Assembly (NCBI GenBank): GCA_937952395.1
Contig: CALFYV010000408.1
Location: 1 to 13,019, forward strand
Origin: an uncultured Bacteriovoracaceae bacterium
GTDB taxonomy: Bacteria > Bdellovibrionota > Bacteriovoracia > Bacteriovoracales > Bacteriovoracaceae
DNA length: 13,019 nucleotides
Direction: 5' to 3'
The position numbers and the translations under genes are program-made. Within the stretch, counting starts at the first letter, position 1. The number at the start of each line of letters is the position of its first letter. Under the pieces are notes generated by a model, which was given only the letters and a program-made list of their open reading frames with translations, was not told the origin of the DNA and did no database searches. Shown here one piece after another: positions 6,992-13,019 of this stretch.

Positions 6992-7036
6992 TTAGAACCA
7001 GCTTATAGAAAAAAATTGAAGAAGGATAGATTTTTG
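6992..7036. promoter_or_regulatory. Divergent promoter region between the barrel gene and galU
   Basis: Only 45 bp separate the two divergent starts, so the promoters must overlap or reach into coding sequence. The bases CTTATAG at 7002-7008 read as a -10-like TTATAG on the plus strand (7003-7008) and TATAAG on the minus strand (7002-7007). Such symmetric -10 elements are known to drive divergent transcription in bacteria. No good -35 hexamer lies at the right distance on either strand, so the exact promoters are uncertain. Confidence 0.35.
7020..7026 (+). promoter_or_regulatory. Ribosome binding site that sets the galU start
   Basis: AGAAGGA lies ten bases before the ATG at 7037 and is the only purine-rich Shine-Dalgarno-like element nearby. 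The in-frame TTG at 7016 lies before it and would make this element part of the coding sequence, so 7037 is the better start. Confidence 0.65.
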
Positions 7037-7918
7037 ATGAATATAAAAAAAGCGATTATTCCGGTTGCGGGAATGGGGACACGTTTTTTCCCTGCAACCA
7101 AAGCTGTTCCTAAGGAATTAATTCCTATTTTAAAATTTCCAATGATTTATTATGTCATTGAGGAATTATGTGATGCAGGCATAAATGAACTTGTTTTTGT
7201 TATTTCAAAACAAAAAGTAAGCATTGAAAATTTTTTTAAAATAGATGAGTCTTTAGCTGATAATTTTAAAAAAAATAACAAAAAAGAAGAATACAACTTA
7301 TTAGAAAAAATTACCAAAATGGTAAAAATTAAGACAGTAGAACAAGCAGAAGCACTCGGTTTGGGCCATGCCGTCTTACAGGCAGAAAAATTTATTGAAA
7401 AAGGAGAGAATTTTGCCATAGTTTTACCAGATGATATTACTCGTTCAAAAAAATCAGTTATTGGTCAATTGGCAGAAATTTCACAAAAAAATAATAATGC
7501 ACCTGTTATTGGAGTTATGAAGATTGAGAAATCTCAAACAAGTAAATATGGGATTGTAGACGGTAAATCCTGTGATAATCCAAGAATGACAATGATGACA
7601 TCCATGGTTGAAAAACCAAAACCAGAGGATGCTCCAAGCTTGTTGGCCACACCTGGGCGCTATATTTTATCTTCCGATATTTTTGAGTTACTTAAAAATA
7701 TACCAAAAGGTAGTGGTGGAGAATATCAGTTAACTGATGCAATTAATCAACTTTGTAAATTACGAGATGTTTACGCTTATGAATTTGACGGGGAGCGCTT
7801 TGATACGGGAAATATTGAGGGTTATTTAGAGGCAACGGTAGAATTTGCTCTTAATGATCCAGAATTGAGTAATTACATGTTAGAATTATTACAAAAAAAG
7901 ATAGAGAAATATAAATGA
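7037..7918 (+). CDS. galU: UTP--glucose-1-phosphate uridylyltransferase
   Basis: This cytosolic nucleotidyltransferase makes UDP-glucose from UTP and glucose 1-phosphate, feeding lipopolysaccharide core, capsule and other glycan synthesis. From the ATG at 7037 it has 293 residues, normal for the bacterial family. The nucleotide-binding signature KKAIIPVAGMGTRFFPATK and the following VPKELIPI fill positions 4-31. Other family blocks are GLGHAVLQAE (108-117), the metal/sugar-phosphate block LPDDI (130-134), MVEKPKPEDAP, the GGEYQLTDAI block and FDTGNIEGYLEA near the end. An in-frame TTG start at 7016 would add seven residues (MKKDRFL) upstream of the conserved beginning, but the Shine-Dalgarno sequence supports 7037. 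The stop overlaps the next start by 4 bp (ATGA), so the downstream exported protein is probably translationally coupled. The gene is divergent from the barrel gene. Confidence 0.95.
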   Translation: MNIKKAIIPVAGMGTRFFPATKAVPKELIPILKFPMIYYVIEELCDAGINELVFVISKQKVSIENFFKIDESLADNFKKNNKKEEYNLLEKITKMVKIKTVEQAEALGLGHAVLQAEKFIEKGENFAIVLPDDITRSKKSVIGQLAEISQKNNNAPVIGVMKIEKSQTSKYGIVDGKSCDNPRMTMMTSMVEKPKPEDAPSLLATPGRYILSSDIFELLKNIPKGSGGEYQLTDAINQLCKLRDVYAYEFDGERFDTGNIEGYLEATVEFALNDPELSNYMLELLQKKIEKYK

Positions 7919-8925
7919 TGAGAAAAATTTTTACAATACTATTACTTACTAATTTAGCACATAGTTATGTACCTTCAGTAGAGTCGTTATTCAGAAATAA
8001 TGGCAATTCCGAAATTAGCTCGAACACAGTTGTTCTTAATATGAAAATTGAAAAATTGAAAATTGACAGTGAAGAAGCTGAAAAGAAGTCACTAGCAAAT
8101 TCAAGTTTAAATACCTTTGATAAAGGTTTTTTTAAATTACTTTACGTGAACGAAGAAAATAAAAACAACGTTAAACTTTTACAATTATCCTACAAAGATC
8201 AAGAAATGAAGCCCACGGATATTAATGGCATGAAGTATGTCGATCATTTCAATAAATTCCCCTTTGCAAAAGGTGTTGAGTCGACAGAACAAGGTCTTTT
8301 CTATTCATTAATGAGTACCTTGGTTCTTAATGATGGTTTTATGATGATTAATTTCTTACGCTCACGAGGGGTTAGTGTTCGTTACAATGAAGAGATTATC
8401 AACAAAGATAAAGTAGATGTACTTTTAAAGTATAAAGATTATTTAAATGCAGTTAATAGAGATAAAGATTTGAAAACCACTGTTACTTCGCCTTTGACCC
8501 CTGAAAATGAAGACCAAAGATTGAAAGTGAGAGGCTTACTAAAAGCTCCATTTTTCAAAGAAACTGTTTCTGTAAAAAGAGTTAAAGAGAAGAATACATT
8601 TTATTGGAAAGTTGAAACAGATAATTTCAGTGCAAAATTTGATAATGAATCAAGAAATTTAGTCGAAATGGAACTTAACACAACTTGGGGTAGTATCGCC
8701 ATAAGTTGCAAGGATTATATACTTTTTGATGGTGTTCATGAATTTCCAAAATATATTTATTATAAAGATCTTCAAGGTCAATACTTTAAAATCGAAATGG
8801 TCTCCATGAAGCAATTTACGCAAACAGAGAACTCATTTCAGAAAAATTTCTCAAAATACCAAGATAATTTATCAGAAAATAAATCTGATGAAATAAAAGT
8901 TTTGAAGCCAAGCTTTCTACTATAA
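7915..8925 (+). CDS. Exported protein of unknown family
   Basis: This is a 336-residue protein I do not recognise. It begins with a short signal peptide: MMRK, a hydrophobic core and a likely AHS/YV cleavage site near residue 17. There is no lipobox cysteine, so a soluble periplasmic or surface protein is likely. The mature chain is lysine- and glutamate-rich. The region from about 205 to 300 looks strand-rich (FYWKVETDNFSAKFD, then TTWGSIAISCKDYILFDG and FPKYIYYKDLQGQYFKIEM). This resembles the strand pattern of LolA-like lipoprotein-carrier folds, but that is only an impression. There is a single cysteine in the mature region. Two ATG codons (7915, 7918) could start it; the first gives the 4-bp ATGA overlap with the galU stop. 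priA begins 1 bp after its stop. Its place between galU and priA gives no clear functional hint. Confidence 0.8.
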   Translation: MMRKIFTILLLTNLAHSYVPSVESLFRNNGNSEISSNTVVLNMKIEKLKIDSEEAEKKSLANSSLNTFDKGFFKLLYVNEENKNNVKLLQLSYKDQEMKPTDINGMKYVDHFNKFPFAKGVESTEQGLFYSLMSTLVLNDGFMMINFLRSRGVSVRYNEEIINKDKVDVLLKYKDYLNAVNRDKDLKTTVTSPLTPENEDQRLKVRGLLKAPFFKETVSVKRVKEKNTFYWKVETDNFSAKFDNESRNLVEMELNTTWGSIAISCKDYILFDGVHEFPKYIYYKDLQGQYFKIEMVSMKQFTQTENSFQKNFSKYQDNLSENKSDEIKVLKPSFLL

Positions 8926-8926
8926 A

Positions 8927-10900
8927 ATGAATTATTACAAAATAGCTGTTAATTTTCCTGGTAACAACACCATACTAACTTATGGTTCTCAAGAAATAAC
9001 ATACCAATCCGGACAGTTGGTAGAAGTTCCACTAGGACGTCGTTTTGAAAAAGGAGTTGTTTTAGAACAACTAAGTGAATTTGCTTTTCCCGAAAAACTC
9101 AAAACAATTTCTAAATTATTGTCTGACGACATAATTATTTCTGAAAATGATATGACTTTATTTCAATGGATGTCTGAATACTATCACTATCCTCTCGGAA
9201 AGCTAGTTTTTGATTGTTTACCCAAAATAATGAAAAGACCAAAGGAGCTTGTTTGGCCCAAGGGAATTCTTAGTCAAAACAAAATAAAACTTACAGATGA
9301 GCAAGAGTTAATTGTTAATAAGCTAATGAATTTAAAAACAAGTGCATTTAGCAAGTCTCTCATACACGGCGTAACAGGAAGTGGGAAAACAATTATTTAT
9401 TTAGAGTTAATAAAACGAGCGATAAGGGAGAAGCGTTCTGTTTTATTTTTAGTCCCAGAGGTCAATCTAACCCCTCAGTTTACCAGTTTTTTTTTAGAAC
9501 AACTAGATTGTGATATTTATTGTTATCACAGTGGACTTAAGGCTTCTGAGAAATATCAATTATGGAAAGATGTCCAAAAGAAAAATGATCCCTATATGAT
9601 ACTCGGAGTGAGAAGTTCCATTTTTTTACCCTTTCAAAATTTAGGCCTTATTGTTGTAGATGAAGAACATGACTCATCTTTTAAGCAAGATGATAGATGT
9701 ACTTATCACGCTCGCGACGTAGCACTAAAGAAGGCAAGCCTTTTTAAAATACCTGTCATTATTGGCTCTGCAACTCCAGCTCTTGAAAATTTTTATCAAT
9801 ATCGAAACAGTGAAAACTATTACTCTTTGAAAAAAAGAGTTTCCAATTTTAGTTTACCAGAAATTAAACTTGTTGATTTGAAAAGTGATAGCAATAGTGA
9901 AATATGGCCACTACATGAAGAGTCGTTACAACTACTAAAAGACGCTTTAGCAAAAAAGGAGCAAGCTCTTGTTTTTGTTAATAAGTTGGGCTATTCAAAT
10001 TTTCTTCAATGCCGTGGTTGTGGTCACCGTTTCATGTGTCCTAATTGTAGCGTTACCTTAACTCCATATAGAAAAAGAAAAACGATGGAGTGTCATCATT
10101 GTACTTATAAACAGCCCTTGCCAGGAAGTTGCCCCGAATGTGCCTGCTTGAGTCTTTCTCATAACGGCTTTGGTACAGAAAAAGTAGAAGAAGTTTTAAA
10201 GCAACAACTTCCTCAAGTTAAAATCGACCGTTTTGACCGTGATGAATTAAAATCTGCAGACGAGATAGATAAAAAACTGACACTATTTCATAATCAAGAA
10301 ATTGATTTATTAATAGGAACACAAATGCTCTCAAAGGGGCATAATTTTAAAAAGGTAAATACTGTTATTGTCCTTGGGATTGATTCTCAGTTAAATTTTC
10401 CAGATTTTCGTTCACAAGAGAAAGTTTATCAACTTTTAACTCAAATTACGGGTCGTGCGGGTAGATTTGGTGAAATGGGAAAAGTAATTATTCAAACTCA
10501 TCAGCCTGATCTTGAACTCTTTAAGTTGATAAAAAATCACGAATTTGATGAGTTTTATTTTGAAGAAACAGAAATACGAAAAATTGCAGGATGTCCTCCT
10601 TTTAAAAAAATGGCCACCATCAGTTTTCATGGTCGGGATCAAAAAAACGTCATGAATAGTTCACTAAAAGCGACTGAACAGCTAAAAATATTAACGGAGA
10701 CCAACTTTAAGCAAGTTAATGTTTTTGGTCCCAAGCCTTCTATTGTTGAAAAGCGGGCCAATAAATTTTCATGGATTACCTTAGTAAAATCATCTGATAT
10801 CAACCAACTTCATAACCTCATAAAAACATTTGAGCTTAATTTCCCTATTAAAAATGGAGTCACCTTTAAAGTTGATATCGATCCTCAGTTTATTAGTTAG
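8927..10900 (+). CDS. priA: Primosomal protein N' (replication restart helicase PriA)
   Basis: PriA is a superfamily-2 3'-5' DNA helicase that binds stalled replication forks and starts primosome assembly for origin-independent restart. The 657-residue protein is shorter than the E. coli form of about 730. The N-terminal fork-binding domain includes VEVPLGRRFEKGVVL (32-46). Helicase motifs follow: Walker A GVTGSGKT (148-155), DEEHD (245-249), GSATPALENF (280-289), GTQMLSKGHNF (464-474) and QITGRAGR (506-513). Eight zinc-binding cysteines are present: 362, 365, 371, 374, 389, 392, 402 and 405, in the two-zinc arrangement typical of PriA. All catalytic motifs look intact. The gene begins 1 bp after the preceding stop with no visible Shine-Dalgarno sequence. 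A run of nine T bases (9487-9495) lies between the Walker A and DEEH motifs and is in frame as written. Confidence 0.97.
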   Translation: MNYYKIAVNFPGNNTILTYGSQEITYQSGQLVEVPLGRRFEKGVVLEQLSEFAFPEKLKTISKLLSDDIIISENDMTLFQWMSEYYHYPLGKLVFDCLPKIMKRPKELVWPKGILSQNKIKLTDEQELIVNKLMNLKTSAFSKSLIHGVTGSGKTIIYLELIKRAIREKRSVLFLVPEVNLTPQFTSFFLEQLDCDIYCYHSGLKASEKYQLWKDVQKKNDPYMILGVRSSIFLPFQNLGLIVVDEEHDSSFKQDDRCTYHARDVALKKASLFKIPVIIGSATPALENFYQYRNSENYYSLKKRVSNFSLPEIKLVDLKSDSNSEIWPLHEESLQLLKDALAKKEQALVFVNKLGYSNFLQCRGCGHRFMCPNCSVTLTPYRKRKTMECHHCTYKQPLPGSCPECACLSLSHNGFGTEKVEEVLKQQLPQVKIDRFDRDELKSADEIDKKLTLFHNQEIDLLIGTQMLSKGHNFKKVNTVIVLGIDSQLNFPDFRSQEKVYQLLTQITGRAGRFGEMGKVIIQTHQPDLELFKLIKNHEFDEFYFEETEIRKIAGCPPFKKMATISFHGRDQKNVMNSSLKATEQLKILTETNFKQVNVFGPKPSIVEKRANKFSWITLVKSSDINQLHNLIKTFELNFPIKNGVTFKVDIDPQFIS

Positions 10901-10972
10901 TTCAAATCTCCACAATTTACCTTAAGTATTGCCATTTATAGTCCGAAAACTTTAATGAGGTAGAGAATTTAC
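10901..10972 (+). promoter_or_regulatory. Leader and possible promoter of the large exported protein
   Basis: The 72-bp gap after priA holds no convincing terminator hairpin. TTTACC (10916-10921) and TATAGT (10937-10942) resemble -35 and -10 hexamers, but the 15-bp spacer is short. GAGG at 10957-10960 is a possible but distant ribosome site for the ATG at 10973, with the purine stretch GAGA closer to it. The downstream gene could equally be read from the galU-priA transcript. Confidence 0.3.
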
Positions 10973-13019
10973 ATGTTTAAATATTTAAATACTTTTCTAT
11001 TTATAGCTTTGTTTGCCAATTCTCTATTGGCGCAATTTGATTTAACCAAATCTGAATTTGTTAAATTTGAAGATGAGGTTTCGGCTACCACCAATAGTAG
11101 TGAAGATAAAGAAGTACCAGAGATCAAAATTCAAAAAAACAAAGTATGTTCAGAGGATCTTTACCTTAGAAGAAGTGCATTAACAATGGATATCATCCAG
11201 CATCTTTTTAAGGCTGGACGCGCGGGCTTTTTTGAGATCGAACCTAATATAAATAAAGACGCTGTTTATTTAAAATCAACACCCATGTTAGATAATTGCG
11301 AAAGCATGATTTCCTATGGCATGACCTATCACGAAGGTACTTACTTAACTGAAGCAAGAGTTTCTCACCCTAAGTCAAGAGAGTTTGATAAGAGTATAAC
11401 AAGTCAAGAACAGTGTAATTTAACAGAGGGTTGTGAGTGTTATCAACCTAGCGAAAAATCAGTTCCCATCTGTAAATTTACGATTTTAAAAGGTGTTGAC
11501 GGAGAGGTAAGTGAAAGTGATGGACATTATTTTAGTCTCGACTATAAGGGTTTCACGCAATGTTTAGTTGATTCCGGTGCTTATAATAAAGATGGTAGTG
11601 CTAATAAAAAAAACATGCATCATAACACAGGACTTAATTTAAGAATTGATATTAAAGATATCGGAGATGGTCTTGAAAGCTTAGAAACAGGTGTTGTTAA
11701 GTGGCGTGCTCATAATGATTTGCCTCGCTCTAGTGAGTTCGTGGCGGATGGTTGTTATGTTGTTCAAAATATTTCAGAAAGTGAGATAGAATTAGTTTCA
11801 ACAGCTGATCAGGCTAAACGTGATTTGCAAGAGCAAAAATTAAATGAATTAGCCACTTTATGTAAAAATAAAAACTATGATAAAATTCTAACTGGAGATT
11901 TTTCGAAATTTAGATCAGATGTTCAAGATATTGTTATAAGAAGTGTTAAAAAAGATTATGAAGAATTTGCTAAGGCAATAAAGAATGCTCGAAGTGAAAA
12001 GGATTTAAAAAATATTAGCACTGAACCTGTCGATAATTTAATTGCTCACGTGATTGATCCTTTAATCAAAGATATGATTACTCTTTCTGATAAAGCTTAT
12101 GAAGGCGATGAGCAAGCCAAGGCAGACTTATTAGTTAAAGAAAAAGAACTTCAAAGTTTAATCAAGCCTCCTTATTTAACAAAAGATGACAGAGATAAGC
12201 TCGTCACAAGTAGGGGCTATGGTCTGGCTTTCGAAGTCAATAAAGTTCTTGAAGATGCTACCAATTATACAGCAGCAGTACTTTTAGATGAAGATTCCAG
12301 TATTTCAAATCCTGAAAAAATTAATGCCCGAATTAGAAAAAATGAAATCGTTTACAAAAAAGAAGTTTCTGAAATAAAAAATGAAGCGGATAGACTTGCA
12401 GGCAAGAGACCTTTTGATGCTATCGATACTTATGCTGAAGCCCAAGCTGAATTGGATTATTTGGGCATGATGCAAAAAGATCAGCAATTTGAAATCCAAC
12501 AACTTATTCAACAGGTGCAAAGAGAGTGCCCATATCGTATTAATCAACCACCAGCTCCTAATATGCCTTGGTGTGAATCTTATGAATATTTATTATTAAG
12601 ACAAGAAGAGCATTTAGCTGAAAACGCTGCTCAACAAAAACAAGTAGAGCTACTTATTGCAAAAGCCAAGAAATACGATGCTCAACATAAAGCCTCAATT
12701 AAAAATAATGAAGAGGGTAGAAAAACTGCTGAAGCGGGTATGAGTGCACGAGAGCGATTTGAAAGCAGAAGGCAACAAGCCAGTCTTTCCAATAGAAGTT
12801 ATATGTCATCAAATAATAACTTCAGCATGACTGGTAATATGATCTATCAAAATGGTGCAAACTTCTTTCAACAACCTAGTCCATTTGGACAACCGATAAA
12901 TAGCATGAATTTTCCACAAATGGGAATTCCAGCGACTAATGGGTTTAATGGGTACTACGGTGCGACTGCCGATCCTTACGCCAGTTTATATGATGGTCAG
13001 CGTGGATTAGGATTTAACG
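10973..13019 (+). CDS. Large exported protein of unknown family (open at the right edge)
   Basis: The frame is open from the ATG to the window end: 682 codons plus one base, with no stop yet. The protein begins with a signal peptide (MFKYLNTFLFIALFANSLLA, cleavage before Gln21). Residues 59-300 hold nine of its eleven cysteines (59, 109, 148, 154, 156, 167, 197, 261, 297) and look strand-rich. This may be a disulfide-stabilised periplasmic or surface domain; I recognise no family. Residues about 275-515 and 540-605 are charged and helical, rich in Lys, Glu, Gln and Ala, and probably coiled coil. They are separated by a short Pro/Cys segment (NQPPAPNMPWC). From about 603 the chain changes to an Asn/Gln/Met/Phe/Gly/Tyr-rich low-complexity tail (SSNNNFSMTGNM, FFQQPSPFGQ, NGFNGYYG). 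There is no lipobox. Base composition matches its neighbours, so recent transfer is not indicated. The gene follows priA by 72 bp; the stop, and any anchoring domain, lie outside. Confidence 0.8.
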   Translation, partial: MFKYLNTFLFIALFANSLLAQFDLTKSEFVKFEDEVSATTNSSEDKEVPEIKIQKNKVCSEDLYLRRSALTMDIIQHLFKAGRAGFFEIEPNINKDAVYLKSTPMLDNCESMISYGMTYHEGTYLTEARVSHPKSREFDKSITSQEQCNLTEGCECYQPSEKSVPICKFTILKGVDGEVSESDGHYFSLDYKGFTQCLVDSGAYNKDGSANKKNMHHNTGLNLRIDIKDIGDGLESLETGVVKWRAHNDLPRSSEFVADGCYVVQNISESEIELVSTADQAKRDLQEQKLNELATLCKNKNYDKILTGDFSKFRSDVQDIVIRSVKKDYEEFAKAIKNARSEKDLKNISTEPVDNLIAHVIDPLIKDMITLSDKAYEGDEQAKADLLVKEKELQSLIKPPYLTKDDRDKLVTSRGYGLAFEVNKVLEDATNYTAAVLLDEDSSISNPEKINARIRKNEIVYKKEVSEIKNEADRLAGKRPFDAIDTYAEAQAELDYLGMMQKDQQFEIQQLIQQVQRECPYRINQPPAPNMPWCESYEYLLLRQEEHLAENAAQQKQVELLIAKAKKYDAQHKASIKNNEEGRKTAEAGMSARERFESRRQQASLSNRSYMSSNNNFSMTGNMIYQNGANFFQQPSPFGQPINSMNFPQMGIPATNGFNGYYGATADPYASLYDGQRGLGFN

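Larger units (their letters stand above)
7037..10900 (+). other. Probable galU-unknown-priA transcription unit
   Basis: The three genes are joined by a 4-bp overlap (galU to the exported protein) and a 1-bp gap (exported protein to priA). This leaves no room for separate promoters except inside coding sequence. Neither internal start has a strong Shine-Dalgarno sequence, which favours translational coupling. Sugar activation, an exported protein and a replication helicase have no evident shared pathway. Confidence 0.65.

Noticed and set aside
7150..7419. 89-codon minus-strand frame opposite galU
   Set aside because: galU is unambiguous on the other strand and this frame has no start signal or motif.
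8041..8068. Short AAAATTG direct repeats at the beginning of the exported-protein gene
   Set aside because: They are explained by Lys/Ile/Glu-rich coding in AT-rich DNA and are too short and irregular to be a repeat element.
12305..12547. 80-codon minus-strand frame opposite the large exported protein
   Set aside because: The plus-strand frame is open for 682 codons with a signal peptide and consistent composition; the antisense frame is chance.
1..13019. Mobile element, defence island, CRISPR array or biosynthetic cluster
   Set aside because: No transposase, integrase, nuclease, repeat-spacer array or synthase gene is visible; most genes are core metabolism, translation, replication or envelope functions.

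Overview
The window is AT-rich DNA from a Gram-negative bacterium. Evidence for a double membrane is an LptG-type lipopolysaccharide-export permease, a probable outer-membrane beta-barrel protein and several exported proteins. The low GC content, the many unrecognised exported proteins and a CFI-box C-terminal domain protein are compatible with Bdellovibrionota, especially the low-GC Bacteriovoracia lineage. That placement is inference from overall character; no single marker here proves it.

Left side, minus strand (6991 down to 1). Eight genes run head-to-tail with spacings of 39, -4, 37, 5, 3, 4 and 8 bp. In transcription order they are: an outer-membrane barrel protein, a CFI-box protein overlapping lptG, lptG, def (peptide deformylase), fmt (Met-tRNA formyltransferase), rpe (ribulose-phosphate epimerase), hutH (histidine ammonia-lyase) and the first 141 codons of hutU (urocanate hydratase), which runs off the left edge. 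The run therefore joins envelope biogenesis, protein N-terminal formyl handling, pentose-phosphate metabolism and histidine catabolism. def and fmt act on opposite ends of one cycle (adding and removing formyl). hutH and hutU catalyse consecutive steps from histidine to imidazolonepropionate.

Centre. A 45-bp divergent gap (6992-7036) separates this run from a plus-strand run.

Right side, plus strand. galU (UDP-glucose synthesis), an unrecognised exported protein and priA (replication-restart helicase) are joined by a 4-bp overlap and a 1-bp gap. After a 72-bp gap comes the start of a large exported protein of at least 682 residues, with a cysteine-bearing N-terminal region, a charged helical middle and an Asn/Gln/Met/Phe/Gly-rich tail. 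It is still open at the right edge.

No stretch above about 75 bp lacks a gene. I saw no tRNA, rRNA, CRISPR array, insertion sequence, integrase, defence system or convincing intrinsic terminator. Most of the window is ordinary chromosomal core. The less ordinary items are the CFI-box/LptG coupling, a strikingly GC-rich inverted repeat inside the conserved fmt motif, hut genes at the end of a housekeeping run, and the two exported proteins of unknown family. I found no convincing new multi-gene system.
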